33,938 bases of DNA. Origin: Phycisphaerae bacterium. Lineage in GTDB: Bacteria > Planctomycetota > Phycisphaerae > UBA1845. Position 1 is the first letter of the stretch, and every line of letters starts with the position of its first letter. A model generated the notes under the pieces. That model was not told the origin of the DNA and searched no databases. It saw only the letters and a list, made by a program, of their open reading frames with translations. Location: assembly GCA_029260035.1 (NCBI GenBank), contig JAJDEA010000182.1, positions 1 through 33,938 on the forward strand, in the 5' to 3' direction. Shown here in pieces: positions 24,901 through 33,296 of the stretch. Made by a program: the position numbers and the translations under genes.

Positions 24901-27195
24901 GCAACTCGTATTGTCGCCTCGATACACACCAGCGGAGTTTGAACAGGTTGCTGCAGTGATGGTGCGACATGACCCGTCCGACAAACAGCACGCTCCCGCT
25001 GGCGGACAAACGGGTGTCCCCGGGCAAGTCTGACTCAGATCGAACGTGCCTCCGGAATCGGAACATTGCGATTGAATCGTATCGATACAACCACCGGTCG
25101 GTAAGCAGCATCGCCCGATCGCGCATTGTGCAGTAGTGCAGTCGGTTGCACTGGCGTCAAAGATGCCGCCAGATGCCTGACATCCGAAATCGGTCAAGCC
25201 ATTGCACGTTGCCCCCGTAAGGTCCGTTGGATCACAACATGCTCCCGCTGGCGGGCACGCATCGACTCCGCACGTTTGGCCACTGAAGAAGCTCGCTCCC
25301 ACAGCAACACATTCTGCAATCGTGTCGTCGGCGAGATTGCATGTACTGTCGTCCAGGCAGCACATGCCAGTTGCACATAGATCGATGGCACATGTTTGAC
25401 CCGGATTGAAGTTTCCCGCAGCCGCGCTACACTCAGCCTGTGTCAGCTCCGCACACAAATTGCTTCCACAACATGCACCGGTCAGCGAGGGGCCGGGACA
25501 CAGTGGTGCGCTACTACACGAGTTTACCGCATTAAACGTCCCAAGCGCATCAGCACAAGCGACGGCATCCATATCCACGCAAGTTCCGTCTCCGAGGCAG
25601 CAAGCCGTCGCTCCTGTTGCACATGAAACCGTTGAGCAGTCGTCTCGGTAGCCGAGGAATTTACCCAACGGCAACTGAGCGCATTGGTCCGGCTCAAGGT
25701 TGTTGATACATCCACCCTGCCAGCAACATGTTCCCGGACACTGCTGGGTCAACGTGGCACAACTTGTATCATTGCCTTGATAGCTTCCGCCCAATACCGA
25801 TTCGCAGAGATTTTGGTTAAGGTCGTCGATGCAGGTCAAGTTCATTCCGGCTACGGGCACCGGCATACAGCAGGCCCCGTTTCCGCCACAAGATGCCGGA
25901 AGCGTTGCGCAGGTCGTCCAATCACCCTGGAACGTTCCATCTGCCAACTGACACTGAGCCGCTGACGTTTCCGAGCAACCGCTACCGTTGCAACAAGCGC
26001 CACTCGGGTCGCAAGCGCCGGGAGCGCAGGTGGTGCCATGAATCTGCCATACGCCAAGCGCATTAGCACAAGCGGCTCGCGAGACATACAAACATTGGCC
26101 GCTTGCACAACAGGCTCCAAGGCCGCAAGCAGGTTCTACGCCTGCACAAGTTGTATTATCACCCTGGAAAACACCGGGAATCGCCAAGCAGTCTTCTTCA
26201 GTTACTTCCGAGCACCCACCACCATCCAGGCAACATGCGCCGACGGGAAGGCAGGTGTTCGTAGCACAGGATACTCCCTGGTTCCACATGCCGCCTTGCG
26301 CTTCGCACGAGAATCGGTCACTGGCAATACAGATTTCGCCAAGACAGCATGCTCCTTGCGTCATTGGACAGCCCAGGCCCATGCCGATCAAATCGGAACA
26401 GGTGAAGAGTGGTTCGGAAAACTCACCGCCACCCGCCAAACAAGCTGCCTGGGTAGTCTCAATGCACCCCATCGTTGGATCGCAACAGGCACCGGGCTTG
26501 GGCGCGATGCACATTTGCATCGACCATGCCGCTTGGTTGAACGGACTCATAAAGAATACCGTCGCCGGATCGATGGGAGGATCGGCAAACAGAACCGATG
26601 CAGCAGACCCAAAAATGTCACCGTCGTCACCAGCGAGTCGCTGTGGGTATAGGATGTCAAAGTCACGAAAAGTCGTCATTTGCGTCGTATCCCACGACAC
26701 ACCAATGGCATATTTCTTCCCAGGCTGCAACTGAACGGGTGGATTGAGAATCCCGGACGAATAGAACATCGGACAAGGCGGCTGCGCACAGCTCGTGTCG
26801 CCGGCTATTTGAAACGTGGGGTCTTGAATAAAGACAGCTTCGTATTGATTCAGACTGGTTTCCTCAAATACCGCAAAAGACACATTCGCCGATCCGGTAA
26901 ATGAAAACTCAAAGAGAATCTCAGTCAGCTCCGATGGGTTATCGAACTGATAGACGTTCGCGCGATACGCCCGCGCCACAAGCGGAAGCGTCTGTTGGAG
27001 ATTGAAGCCAAAGATTTCGCACGCAGCCGCCAACGGCGAGTTAGCCGCGAGCGGTGAGTTGGCGTCACCGTCTTCAACAGCCACCTCTAGTAACCGAGAA
27101 GGGCGAACCCCATCAGCCACAGCCGCTGCTTTGACTTGAGTTGCGAAATTCAACGCGATAAACAACGCGACCATACGAAAAATAACGATGCGCAT
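21991..27195 (-). CDS. Giant exported protein with 32 six-Cys GACC repeats and a dockerin-like tail
   Basis: A 1734-residue protein. Residues 1-24 are a signal peptide ending QVKAA. Residues ~25-232 form an N-terminal beta-rich domain, with SPLAANSPLAA repeated near 47. From ~233 to ~1547 there are 32 modules of about 41 residues, each with the pattern GACC-x(3-6)-C-x(5-8)-C-x(9-14)-C-x(3-7)-C: six cysteines per module, close to 190 in all, so it must be disulfide-rich and extracytoplasmic. A beta domain (LTFDGDASALTAGDFMLSEAGG) follows, and the end carries two calcium-loop-like repeats (GDVNASRGTNAQDITALINSLNG and TDINRSG..NPQDITALINLLNG), a planctomycete-style dockerin. GGAG lies eight bases upstream of the ATG. 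Function unknown; structural or binding surface protein is an inference. Confidence 0.88.
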   Translation of the reverse strand: MRIVIFRMVALFIALNFATQVKAAAVADGVRPSRLLEVAVEDGDANSPLAANSPLAAACEIFGFNLQQTLPLVARAYRANVYQFDNPSELTEILFEFSFTGSANVSFAVFEETSLNQYEAVFIQDPTFQIAGDTSCAQPPCPMFYSSGILNPPVQLQPGKKYAIGVSWDTTQMTTFRDFDILYPQRLAGDDGDIFGSAASVLFADPPIDPATVFFMSPFNQAAWSMQMCIAPKPGACCDPTMGCIETTQAACLAGGGEFSEPLFTCSDLIGMGLGCPMTQGACCLGEICIASDRFSCEAQGGMWNQGVSCATNTCLPVGACCLDGGGCSEVTEEDCLAIPGVFQGDNTTCAGVEPACGLGACCASGQCLYVSRAACANALGVWQIHGTTCAPGACDPSGACCNGSGCSETSAAQCQLADGTFQGDWTTCATLPASCGGNGACCMPVPVAGMNLTCIDDLNQNLCESVLGGSYQGNDTSCATLTQQCPGTCCWQGGCINNLEPDQCAQLPLGKFLGYRDDCSTVSCATGATACCLGDGTCVDMDAVACADALGTFNAVNSCSSAPLCPGPSLTGACCGSNLCAELTQAECSAAAGNFNPGQTCAIDLCATGMCCLDDSTCNLADDTIAECVAVGASFFSGQTCGVDACPPAGACCDPTDLTGATCNGLTDFGCQASGGIFDASATDCTTAQCAIGRCCLPTGGCIDTIQSQCSDSGGTFDLSQTCPGTPVCPPAGACCLSDGSCRTITAATCSNSAGVYRGDNTSCLTEDPGLCTIGTCCRDDGSCQETVEFDCIPDPNNPPANVSFSAGQTCSDGLCPSGGACCVGGVCSTLTSAACSDAGGDFEGVGSKCADSPCVLGTCCTNAGVCVDTRQSLCGPVVGIFSPGLDCIADAPCASAGACCFTNGTCQLITQTACEADPENVFDGAGTCGASLCQQGACCLSDGSCVEGVVRAKCDSLNGVFSGGITCAVAFCEPFGACCDNDACTISTQGNCGFNGGVYLGDTTTCSPGLCQSGACCSFDGSCVDSAIAAECAQTNDVFTVGDVCSNVPCIAHGACCLDSMGTCDDTMTMVTCQNAGGTYAGDSTVCEPDLCDAGACCLSPPFPMGQTESCQPALTLLDCRLQNGFYQGPGSSCVVGECVPGSCCTATGQCIDNTVASECDTLPGAFVLGNLCSQRTCEARGACCNIDSMSSMEVCTIEDTSVCTGPVVQGVYAGDDTSCAPSDLCISAACCMPTGLCEDRTRLSCERAGGIYDSSGALCAATTLTCAHGSCCSTDGSCVDSTIVDACVGQGDVFAPGSDCAAAQCEVSGSCCEIDGTCNDKRETPCTAAGGIFTALATCVANPMCPSAGACCDPNSGCSEITQAACELNAANVYEGDGILCTAVDCASGACCSFDGTCRDTVISQCVGTGDVFTLGSNCTAVTCEPGGSCCLDDGTCLDTTESNCDTMNGLFCVSLNCIADTPCPASGACCSPDASCQVLTQEACEVSIFNAYDGDGTTCSPDPCGSGVCCNTGTCSVESEASCVGAGGTFMGAGSCNPNPCMQISIVSSMPADNAIDARQPHDIGDIAMCIGNPGVCGWTSIVLTFDGDASALTAGDFMLSEAGGDGTPPNILTVTPVVGDPLSVTLTLDAPIEPSAWTEFIHIASASHACLGFLPGDVNASRGTNAQDITALINSLNGVVVQPDFATDINRSGPPSNPQDITALINLLNGAGSFVSWNGASLPIVSPCD

Positions 27196-27319
27196 TCCTC
27201 TAGCTCCAGTTATGCACTAATTAAAGGGTAGCGTTTTGCAAGACCCCAGGTGTGGACAGAGAAACGCACCCCCAAACGCGAGGCTGACACAGTTCATTCC
27301 CTTCCACGGATTCCCACGC

Positions 27320-27349
27320 ATTATATCCCCATTTTACCGCCGATACCAA
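27320..27349 (-). promoter_or_regulatory. Putative promoter of the Cys-repeat gene
   Basis: On the minus strand TTGGTA (27349-27344), an 18-base spacer and a perfect TATAAT (27325-27320). A start near 27313 would give a leader of about 118 bases. This suggests the gene is transcribed on its own and not only by read-through. Confidence 0.5.
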
Positions 27350-27603
27350 TGTTGACAGCCATTTATTCACAGCAATTCCCAAACACCCTATAACCAACCT
27401 AAACCGGCGCGTCGCGACGTAGGGTATCGTATTCTCGCTCCCCAGCTTGAGCGCAAATGTGACCCCTTGGTGGTTGCTACGATGCCCCACATTCACCCAG
27501 AGGCTCGTTACCGGTCGTTCGTTGTCTTGTGCAACCCCCGCGAGTCGGCAGCGCTTACGCGAATCAGGCCAAGCAAACGCCTCACCCCCCGCAAGTTTGG
27601 CAA

Positions 27604-27659
27604 GTCCATGGCCACGCAAGCGTGGACCATGCCACCCCTCGATTAACTCATCCATTCAC
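27604..27659 (-). repeat. Palindromic repeat family 2, copy 1
   Basis: Contains a hairpin at 27607-27631 built of CCACGC-AA-GCGTGG extended by CATGG/CCATG with one bulged base, then GCCACCC and CATCCATTC. It shares these blocks with 31548-31588. A second hairpin CAAGTG..CACTTG follows at 27668-27687. It lies 86 bases downstream of the GspK-like gene. The rest of the 549-base gap holds only the promoter above and no convincing gene. Confidence 0.65.
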
Positions 27660-27744
27660 ATTCCGTGCAAGTGTGCCACGGCACTTGGGCAGTGGCATTC
27701 GACTTCGCTTTTATGCACCCCATTCAGTCATTCGCGACAAAGCG

Positions 27745-30700
27745 CTAGTCACTCTGCACGTCGTCATAGTTCGCCATGATGCGATCGCCGATACGATCAG
27801 GCTCTTTCGAACCATTCAGCATAGGCAGTCGATCGATGGTCTCCTGAAAGCGAATCGCTCTTGAATCAACGTCATCGATTCGCATTTGTTCCTCAACGCC
27901 CATGTTTGGATCTTCGATCGTAACGTCCTGCGAGCCTCGAAGTACGCCATAAACGGTAAACACCTGCGATCGAACGGTGATCCAATCGCTCAGCGCCATA
28001 AGCGGAGCGACAGCTTCGATGTAACTTGTATTCGTCGTACCGCCGACGGGCACCAAGCCGTTATCAAAACGATAAAAGGCGCTCGCGCCTGCATGCCTAA
28101 CGTTAGCAAGTTCTCCGACGGTCATGAAGCCCGTGCCACGTCGCATTGATGGTGGCATCTTCGGGGGCAATGCGAAGGTGTCGCCAGCGTCCCAGCCTCG
28201 AATCGATGGGGTTGGGGAAAGTACGCCAAGCGACGGGTATTTGGTAGAGCCGTCGTTGTAATTGCCGGTTGATTCCGGCAAACTTCCCGGAAACGTATGG
28301 AAGATCTCCCGCAATTCGCGGTACGCAACGATTGACTTGGCCAACTCCGGGCCAAGAGGTATTGGCTTAGCGCGGTCTACAACCGAGATATTCAAAGCCG
28401 TCGCGATGGCATCTTCAATAGGAGAGGGGGTAGTGGTCGACGAGTCGGTGAATCTCTCCATCGGCACAAAGGGCACGCCTTCGAGCACTTTCCACGGAGC
28501 AGCATTGATGTTGATCCGCCCGTGTACGCGCATGCCATCCATATCGACCTTCGGCTTCTCGACGTCGTTCGTGCCAGTCGTGACGAGATTAGGCCCTTCA
28601 TTGGAAAGCGGAAGTGCCGTGAAATAGTCAAACACATATTGCCCCCAGGGCAGATGCTCCAAGCCGCCCGGCTTATCGAGGAAGGACGTTGCAGGAAACG
28701 TGGCGCTAACATCGACATTCGCATCAGCGTGGTGCAACATCAAGCCCATTCCATCCGGCGTGCTTTCATCAAAAACCGGCATTCGCCCGTTATCGATTGG
28801 GTAGAACGGCTGGTCGTCCAGGAAATCCGTGAAGGGCTTGCCCGGGGCGTTCGCGTGTCGCATCAGCAGGAGCATTGAGCCTGTCGTCGGAAACGCCGAC
28901 TCGAAACTACCCGTGTTGGCGAGCAACACCTCGACCTTATTGAGGTTGCCGGCAACGGAGTTTCCAAGGCTGTCACCGAAGGAAGTTCCCGTTCCATAAG
29001 CACTTGAGTTAGAGAGATCTGCTGGTATTACGGAATACCAATAGGAGGAGGGGTCGATAGAGCTTGCGACTCTTTCGATAGAGCCGATCGTGCCGGGAAT
29101 ACCGGCAGTTTGCTCCCACTGGCCCACTGTCGTAGATGTTTGCCCAACCAAAGAGAACCGATCGACAACGATGGGCACACCGATGACATTTCGTACAAGC
29201 GCAACGGTTGTGTTTTCATCGATTAGGAACTCCGACCCACTTATAGTTGACAACAAGACCTGAGCAGGTCCCGCTCCGGGAAGTGGCATCATCGTGTCCG
29301 AATCATAAAACCCCACAAAGCTACCGGCTGGAATGATCTCGCCGAATGAAAACGGAACGGAGAACCCGGAATTTGGACCGCCGTTAAGCGTGAACGTGTA
29401 GTCATTCAGATTGATGTCGGTGTCGTATGGGTTAAACAATTCAACACCGAAGAAATACGGCTGCGTGAAATCGACAGCTCCCGTGCCATCGTCTGTCGCT
29501 TGCACCACGACTTCCGTAATAAACGGCTGTCTTTCGATGCCGTAGCGCTTGCCGGTGCCGGTCGATTGACCAAAGCCTGTAGGATCATTGTAATCGGCGG
29601 AGCGAATATCCACAGCTGTCGGATCGTCGTCACCGTCCGCGAAGTCGATCATGTTAGCGGTGAGCGCAGCTGCGGTTTCTGCGATGACCGGGAAGTTCGG
29701 GTCCCAGTAGGGAGGAGAAGTTAAGTAAGATGGCTTATACGATCCCCAGTCACTTCCACGCGCGTTGAGCAACATGAATGTGAACGTATCCTGGATCAGG
29801 AGAATTTGTTCGGCCTTTGACAAGTCGTCCAAGTAAGGCAGTGACAGTTTGAGCCTACCCTTTAGCGAATTGAGTTCGCAGTCGGGATCATTGATACAGT
29901 CGCACCAATCCGCGTATTGCGGCGCACCGGCTCTGTTTATGCCTACATAGCTGTTCGCGTATTGTTCCGCCACACCTGAAGTCGTTACGGTTTCGGGGTA
30001 ATCAAGATAAGGCACGGGCACGACAGCAGGACACCCGTTTGCAATAATATCTTTGCGCCATTCACTGTTGATCCAATCCGCCAAATCGAGCGAGTCGATC
30101 GTCGTACCATTATCAATTCCAACAATCGTAGGTCTGGCGAGCAGGTCGTCATGGCTGATCGTGGTGACAAGATGGCGTCGGTCATAGCCATCCGAGGTCG
30201 GGTCCGGGTTTACGGGGTCCACACGATCCGGGTCCATCCGTATATGCCAAAGCGGAAACGCTGGGTCTGCGCCTGTTTCAGCAGGCGGATCGATTGGATA
30301 ATAACGATGGTCAGCCATTGTCTCCTGAGGCAGCAGGAAGAACGACAGATCGTTGGTCCCGATGGACAGCGGATTAGCCAATGAGTTGCCGAATAGGCTG
30401 CTCGGCTGAATCTCGCGAGGCGGCAAAAAGAAGCGCCGACGCAGGTTGTATTCTTCGCTTTTCGGATCATATGGCGGGTTGAACAACGGCGTTCCGGTGA
30501 CGCCCGGAATGACCGCGTCAATAATTAACGGATGCGAATAGCTCAGGTTGGCCATGCCGCCGTGGGCGATGATGCGAAGGCCTGCCGAGATATCCCCGTT
30601 TGGATCGGACGCCGGGTTAAGTGTTTTCTTGAGTTCGTCGAGCAGTGCATCATTGACGGCACCGAGGTCGCCGAGCGGAACTTCGATTGAATCAATAATG

Positions 30701-31290
30701 CCGTCACCATCCGCGTCCAGCGTTGTGTAATCGTCCCAGAATTTCCCGGAATCCCAGGTCGTCGTGGGCAAAGGTTCCCAAAATTCCGTTGGATCGACCG
30801 GCTCTTGCGAGTTGGGAACGAGCGAGAACCGATTCACCGGAGCATCGGGATTTGCGATGCGGTCGCGATACGCTTTGATGTCCGTTGCCCAGGCGAAGAC
30901 CATGTTGCCGGTAATCGGATCGACATATGGTTCGATGGGTGCAAAGAGGTTGTCAACGCCTGGCATTTCGGTGTAATTGGCAGCCCAGCTGACGAACTGC
31001 CCGCCGAGGTTACCCGTGACGGAGGGAATGACTTCTGTGATGGCTGTCTGCACGTCCGCGACGATGGATTCAGTAGCCGGGCCGGTGGACGTTCGCGCGT
31101 TTTCCGCAGCGATGATATCCGCCTCGAAGTTCATCGTAGCCATAAAGGCGATACCAGTGACGAACAAAATACCGAGGATCGTGACAACGAGGATCAAGAC
31201 CGTACCTCGCCTGCGGCGCGCGGCAGCCATGCTTGGCCCGGCTTCGGGCTGATGCGGCTGAATCGATGTTGTCTTCGTCTCGCGAATCAT
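27745..31290 (-). CDS. Very large GspK/PilX-like pseudopilin-family protein
   Basis: A 1181-residue protein, far larger than the ~330 residues of a normal GspK. Residues ~20-55 are a basic stretch followed by a prepilin-like signal, RRRRGTVLILVVTILGILFV, with no glutamate at +5 as expected for GspK. The section HGRININAAPWKVLEGVPF near 920 matches the GxxNxNtAp..vL..lpG pattern of GspK/ComEA-type helix-hairpin-helix. A central part near 610-700 (FFGVELFNPYDTDINLNDY) resembles a lamin-tail domain. A minor-pseudopilin role in a type II secretion or type IV pilus-like machine is inferred. It is downstream of a GspJ-like gene, separated by 311 bases. Confidence 0.7.
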   Translation of the reverse strand: MIRETKTTSIQPHQPEAGPSMAAARRRRGTVLILVVTILGILFVTGIAFMATMNFEADIIAAENARTSTGPATESIVADVQTAITEVIPSVTGNLGGQFVSWAANYTEMPGVDNLFAPIEPYVDPITGNMVFAWATDIKAYRDRIANPDAPVNRFSLVPNSQEPVDPTEFWEPLPTTTWDSGKFWDDYTTLDADGDGIIDSIEVPLGDLGAVNDALLDELKKTLNPASDPNGDISAGLRIIAHGGMANLSYSHPLIIDAVIPGVTGTPLFNPPYDPKSEEYNLRRRFFLPPREIQPSSLFGNSLANPLSIGTNDLSFFLLPQETMADHRYYPIDPPAETGADPAFPLWHIRMDPDRVDPVNPDPTSDGYDRRHLVTTISHDDLLARPTIVGIDNGTTIDSLDLADWINSEWRKDIIANGCPAVVPVPYLDYPETVTTSGVAEQYANSYVGINRAGAPQYADWCDCINDPDCELNSLKGRLKLSLPYLDDLSKAEQILLIQDTFTFMLLNARGSDWGSYKPSYLTSPPYWDPNFPVIAETAAALTANMIDFADGDDDPTAVDIRSADYNDPTGFGQSTGTGKRYGIERQPFITEVVVQATDDGTGAVDFTQPYFFGVELFNPYDTDINLNDYTFTLNGGPNSGFSVPFSFGEIIPAGSFVGFYDSDTMMPLPGAGPAQVLLSTISGSEFLIDENTTVALVRNVIGVPIVVDRFSLVGQTSTTVGQWEQTAGIPGTIGSIERVASSIDPSSYWYSVIPADLSNSSAYGTGTSFGDSLGNSVAGNLNKVEVLLANTGSFESAFPTTGSMLLLMRHANAPGKPFTDFLDDQPFYPIDNGRMPVFDESTPDGMGLMLHHADANVDVSATFPATSFLDKPGGLEHLPWGQYVFDYFTALPLSNEGPNLVTTGTNDVEKPKVDMDGMRVHGRININAAPWKVLEGVPFVPMERFTDSSTTTPSPIEDAIATALNISVVDRAKPIPLGPELAKSIVAYRELREIFHTFPGSLPESTGNYNDGSTKYPSLGVLSPTPSIRGWDAGDTFALPPKMPPSMRRGTGFMTVGELANVRHAGASAFYRFDNGLVPVGGTTNTSYIEAVAPLMALSDWITVRSQVFTVYGVLRGSQDVTIEDPNMGVEEQMRIDDVDSRAIRFQETIDRLPMLNGSKEPDRIGDRIMANYDDVQSD

Positions 31291-31547
31291 TCTTCGTCTC
31301 TAATCAAACGGGAATAGTCTTCCCGTGCCGGCCGCTGTAACAAGCTTTTTTCAGATGTGGTACCGAATGCAGCGTTTCATCCCCTGCAAATGCGTTTCAC
31401 CGCTACATCTGATTGCTGATGGCTATAGTATTCGGCTCCCGCCGGTGTCCCTTCAAGCGTCTTAGGGGGTAATAACATCCAATTGCGAGCGATATTTCGC
31501 AAAACGCAGGCGATTCCTGGGTCCGCAAATGTGTCCGCGGATAAGTT

Positions 31548-31588
31548 GTCCATGGCCACGCAAGTGTGGACATGCCACCCATCCATTC
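31548..31588 (-). repeat. Palindromic repeat family 2, copy 2
   Basis: GTCCATGGCCACGCAAG, then TGTGGACATGCCACCCATCCATTC; it aligns with 27604-27659 with a short deletion. The hairpin is kept with one G-T pair. It lies 14 bases after the stop of the GspJ-like gene. The rest of the 311-base gap to the GspK-like gene shows no gene. Confidence 0.65.
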
Positions 31589-31601
31589 GTACATGCAGCG
31601 A

Positions 31602-33080
31602 CTAGCCACCCACCGGGATCACCATCACATGACTGATGGGCCTTTGCAGCCTGTTTTCTCGATCGAACATCTCTACCGTTATACGAAGTGCCTTGGGGAA
31701 GAACTCCTCAGGCAACGACCCGTTCGTACCTCGATTTGCCGTAAAAACCGCCAGACTTGGCCGACCGCCGCTCGTCGCAAGCGAGTGTGCTAGCCACTGC
31801 GGGTCTCCTCCCACACCGAATCGATCCTCAAGACTGTAGGGAGTCCAACCCACATCATTCACGCCGGCGATTCCGTTGCTAAGTAGCCATTGAAGATCGA
31901 CGGCACGAAAACCTTGTCCAAGCGTCGTTGCATCCACCTCGGCCTCTCTAATCTGCCGAAGCGGGTCATCGTCGGTCGGGTTCATTGGGTCGGCGCCGAA
32001 ATCACCCTGATCGATCCAAAGGATGCGCTGCTCGCGGTCAAGCCAGCCGCCAACCACATCCGAAGCCGGGTCGAGCGTCCATTCGACCTTGAACGAGGCG
32101 CAGTTCGGCATGAAGTAATGGCCTAGCCGATTGGCGAGCTTCGCCGGCGGCAACAGGGCCAATTGGCTACGCAGCAGCGGATTGGAATTATTGAATACAT
32201 CCGGCCAATAGAAGGGCGGACCACCTCCGCCAGGGAAGCCGCCCGGCTGGAGCATGTAAAGATCGAAATCAAAATTGCCAACAACATCGGACTCACCGGT
32301 AAGGAGCGTCGGATCGTGCAACCCGTTTGTGCCGGTCAGCCAGGATACCCACGGCGGATCGACACTCGCTGGCGGTGGCTGTGACATGAGAACAACGCTT
32401 CGCCGGGCAAGGTGCCAGTTTTGAGCGGAGGCTGGCGAAACGTTCGGGAGCTCCGGGAAAGCGGCGGGGTCCGGGTCGAAGGTAGCTAAGCCTGTAAGCG
32501 GGTCGATCAGGTATTCCCCGAGGTCGGCGTGGCCATACACAATCTGCTGGTGTCCCGATGTAACCGTATAAGGAACGGGGGAAACATTGTCTGTATAGTT
32601 GACAAAGCTCGTACTTTTTCGCGCGGTGAAGAACATCAACATGTCGGCTCGAGGCGGGTTGTCGAAAACCGGATCAGCGAAGTTTTTCGTAAGTTTGTCG
32701 TTGAATGGGTCTCCATCGTCATCGATCTCGGAATCGTCCTGCCGCCAATAAGCGTTGATCGGATTGCCCTGGATGACTATGACGGATTCTTCGGGCTTGA
32801 CGGCCTGCAGATCGTCGCGAAGCTGAGTCTCCAGGACCCGGATAATTTGATTAACCTGCGTGATTGCCGTGGCTTGTCCCGTAGCTGTGACGGTCAAGTT
32901 CATCACTTCGCCCGCCAACGCAAGCATGAGCAGCAGGATGGCGATCGAAATGACCAACTCAACCAGCGAAAAGGCCCCCCGTCGGCTTGAAACACCACGC
33001 CGGCGGCAACTTCCCTTCCGCATGACCGGGAGGTGCGTAGACGCTGAGCGTAGCAGAGTTTTACCGATTGACCTTCTCAT
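31602..33080 (-). CDS. Prepilin-type protein, GspJ-like
   Basis: A 492-residue protein with a prepilin cleavage signal SSRRGAFSLVELVISIAI near residue 31-48. The cleavage fits either G|AFSLVE or A|FSLVE, with the conserved glutamate at +5 for the latter. A helix and IIRVLETQLRDDLQAV follow, as in GspJ. The start is uncertain: the frame opens with GTG at 33104, but ATG at 33080 has ACGGA a few bases upstream and is preferred; an ATG at 33023 would also keep the signal. The remaining ~400 residues are longer than in normal GspJ and not recognised. It precedes the GspK-like gene in the same direction. Confidence 0.75.
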   Translation of the reverse strand: MRRSIGKTLLRSASTHLPVMRKGSCRRRGVSSRRGAFSLVELVISIAILLLMLALAGEVMNLTVTATGQATAITQVNQIIRVLETQLRDDLQAVKPEESVIVIQGNPINAYWRQDDSEIDDDGDPFNDKLTKNFADPVFDNPPRADMLMFFTARKSTSFVNYTDNVSPVPYTVTSGHQQIVYGHADLGEYLIDPLTGLATFDPDPAAFPELPNVSPASAQNWHLARRSVVLMSQPPPASVDPPWVSWLTGTNGLHDPTLLTGESDVVGNFDFDLYMLQPGGFPGGGGPPFYWPDVFNNSNPLLRSQLALLPPAKLANRLGHYFMPNCASFKVEWTLDPASDVVGGWLDREQRILWIDQGDFGADPMNPTDDDPLRQIREAEVDATTLGQGFRAVDLQWLLSNGIAGVNDVGWTPYSLEDRFGVGGDPQWLAHSLATSGGRPSLAVFTANRGTNGSLPEEFFPKALRITVEMFDRENRLQRPISHVMVIPVGG

Positions 33081-33296
33081 TACGGTTCCGTAAGAACTGG
33101 ACACTTTTGCCGTGGATGCGAAACGCCACAGCCATGTGAATTATGGTCGAAATCATGTGTCGGTCCAGAGGCGGGCGGGTGAGAAATAAGGCCGATAATG
33201 ATTGCGCTCGCCCCATTGAGAGATTGGTTTGCGACCAGAATCGTCAATGTTGAGCCGGGCGTTCTTCTGCAGTACACGTCTCACCCCGACGGTGCC

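Noticed and set aside
22259-26904. Several plus-strand open frames opposite the Cys-repeat gene, up to 251 codons
   Set aside because: They are shadows of a stop-poor, Cys-rich minus-strand gene; they lack ribosome sites, signals or domains.
21991-27195. Regular DNA repeats that could look like a CRISPR array
   Set aside because: They follow the protein modules of one long reading frame, are imperfect, and have no spacer-repeat pattern.
27221-27655. 144-codon minus-strand frame in the gap before the Cys-repeat gene
   Set aside because: It begins in the palindromic repeat, contains the predicted promoter, and has no ribosome site or known domain.
31377-31586. 69-codon minus-strand frame between the two pseudopilin genes
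   Set aside because: It starts inside repeat family 2 and lacks a ribosome site or domain.
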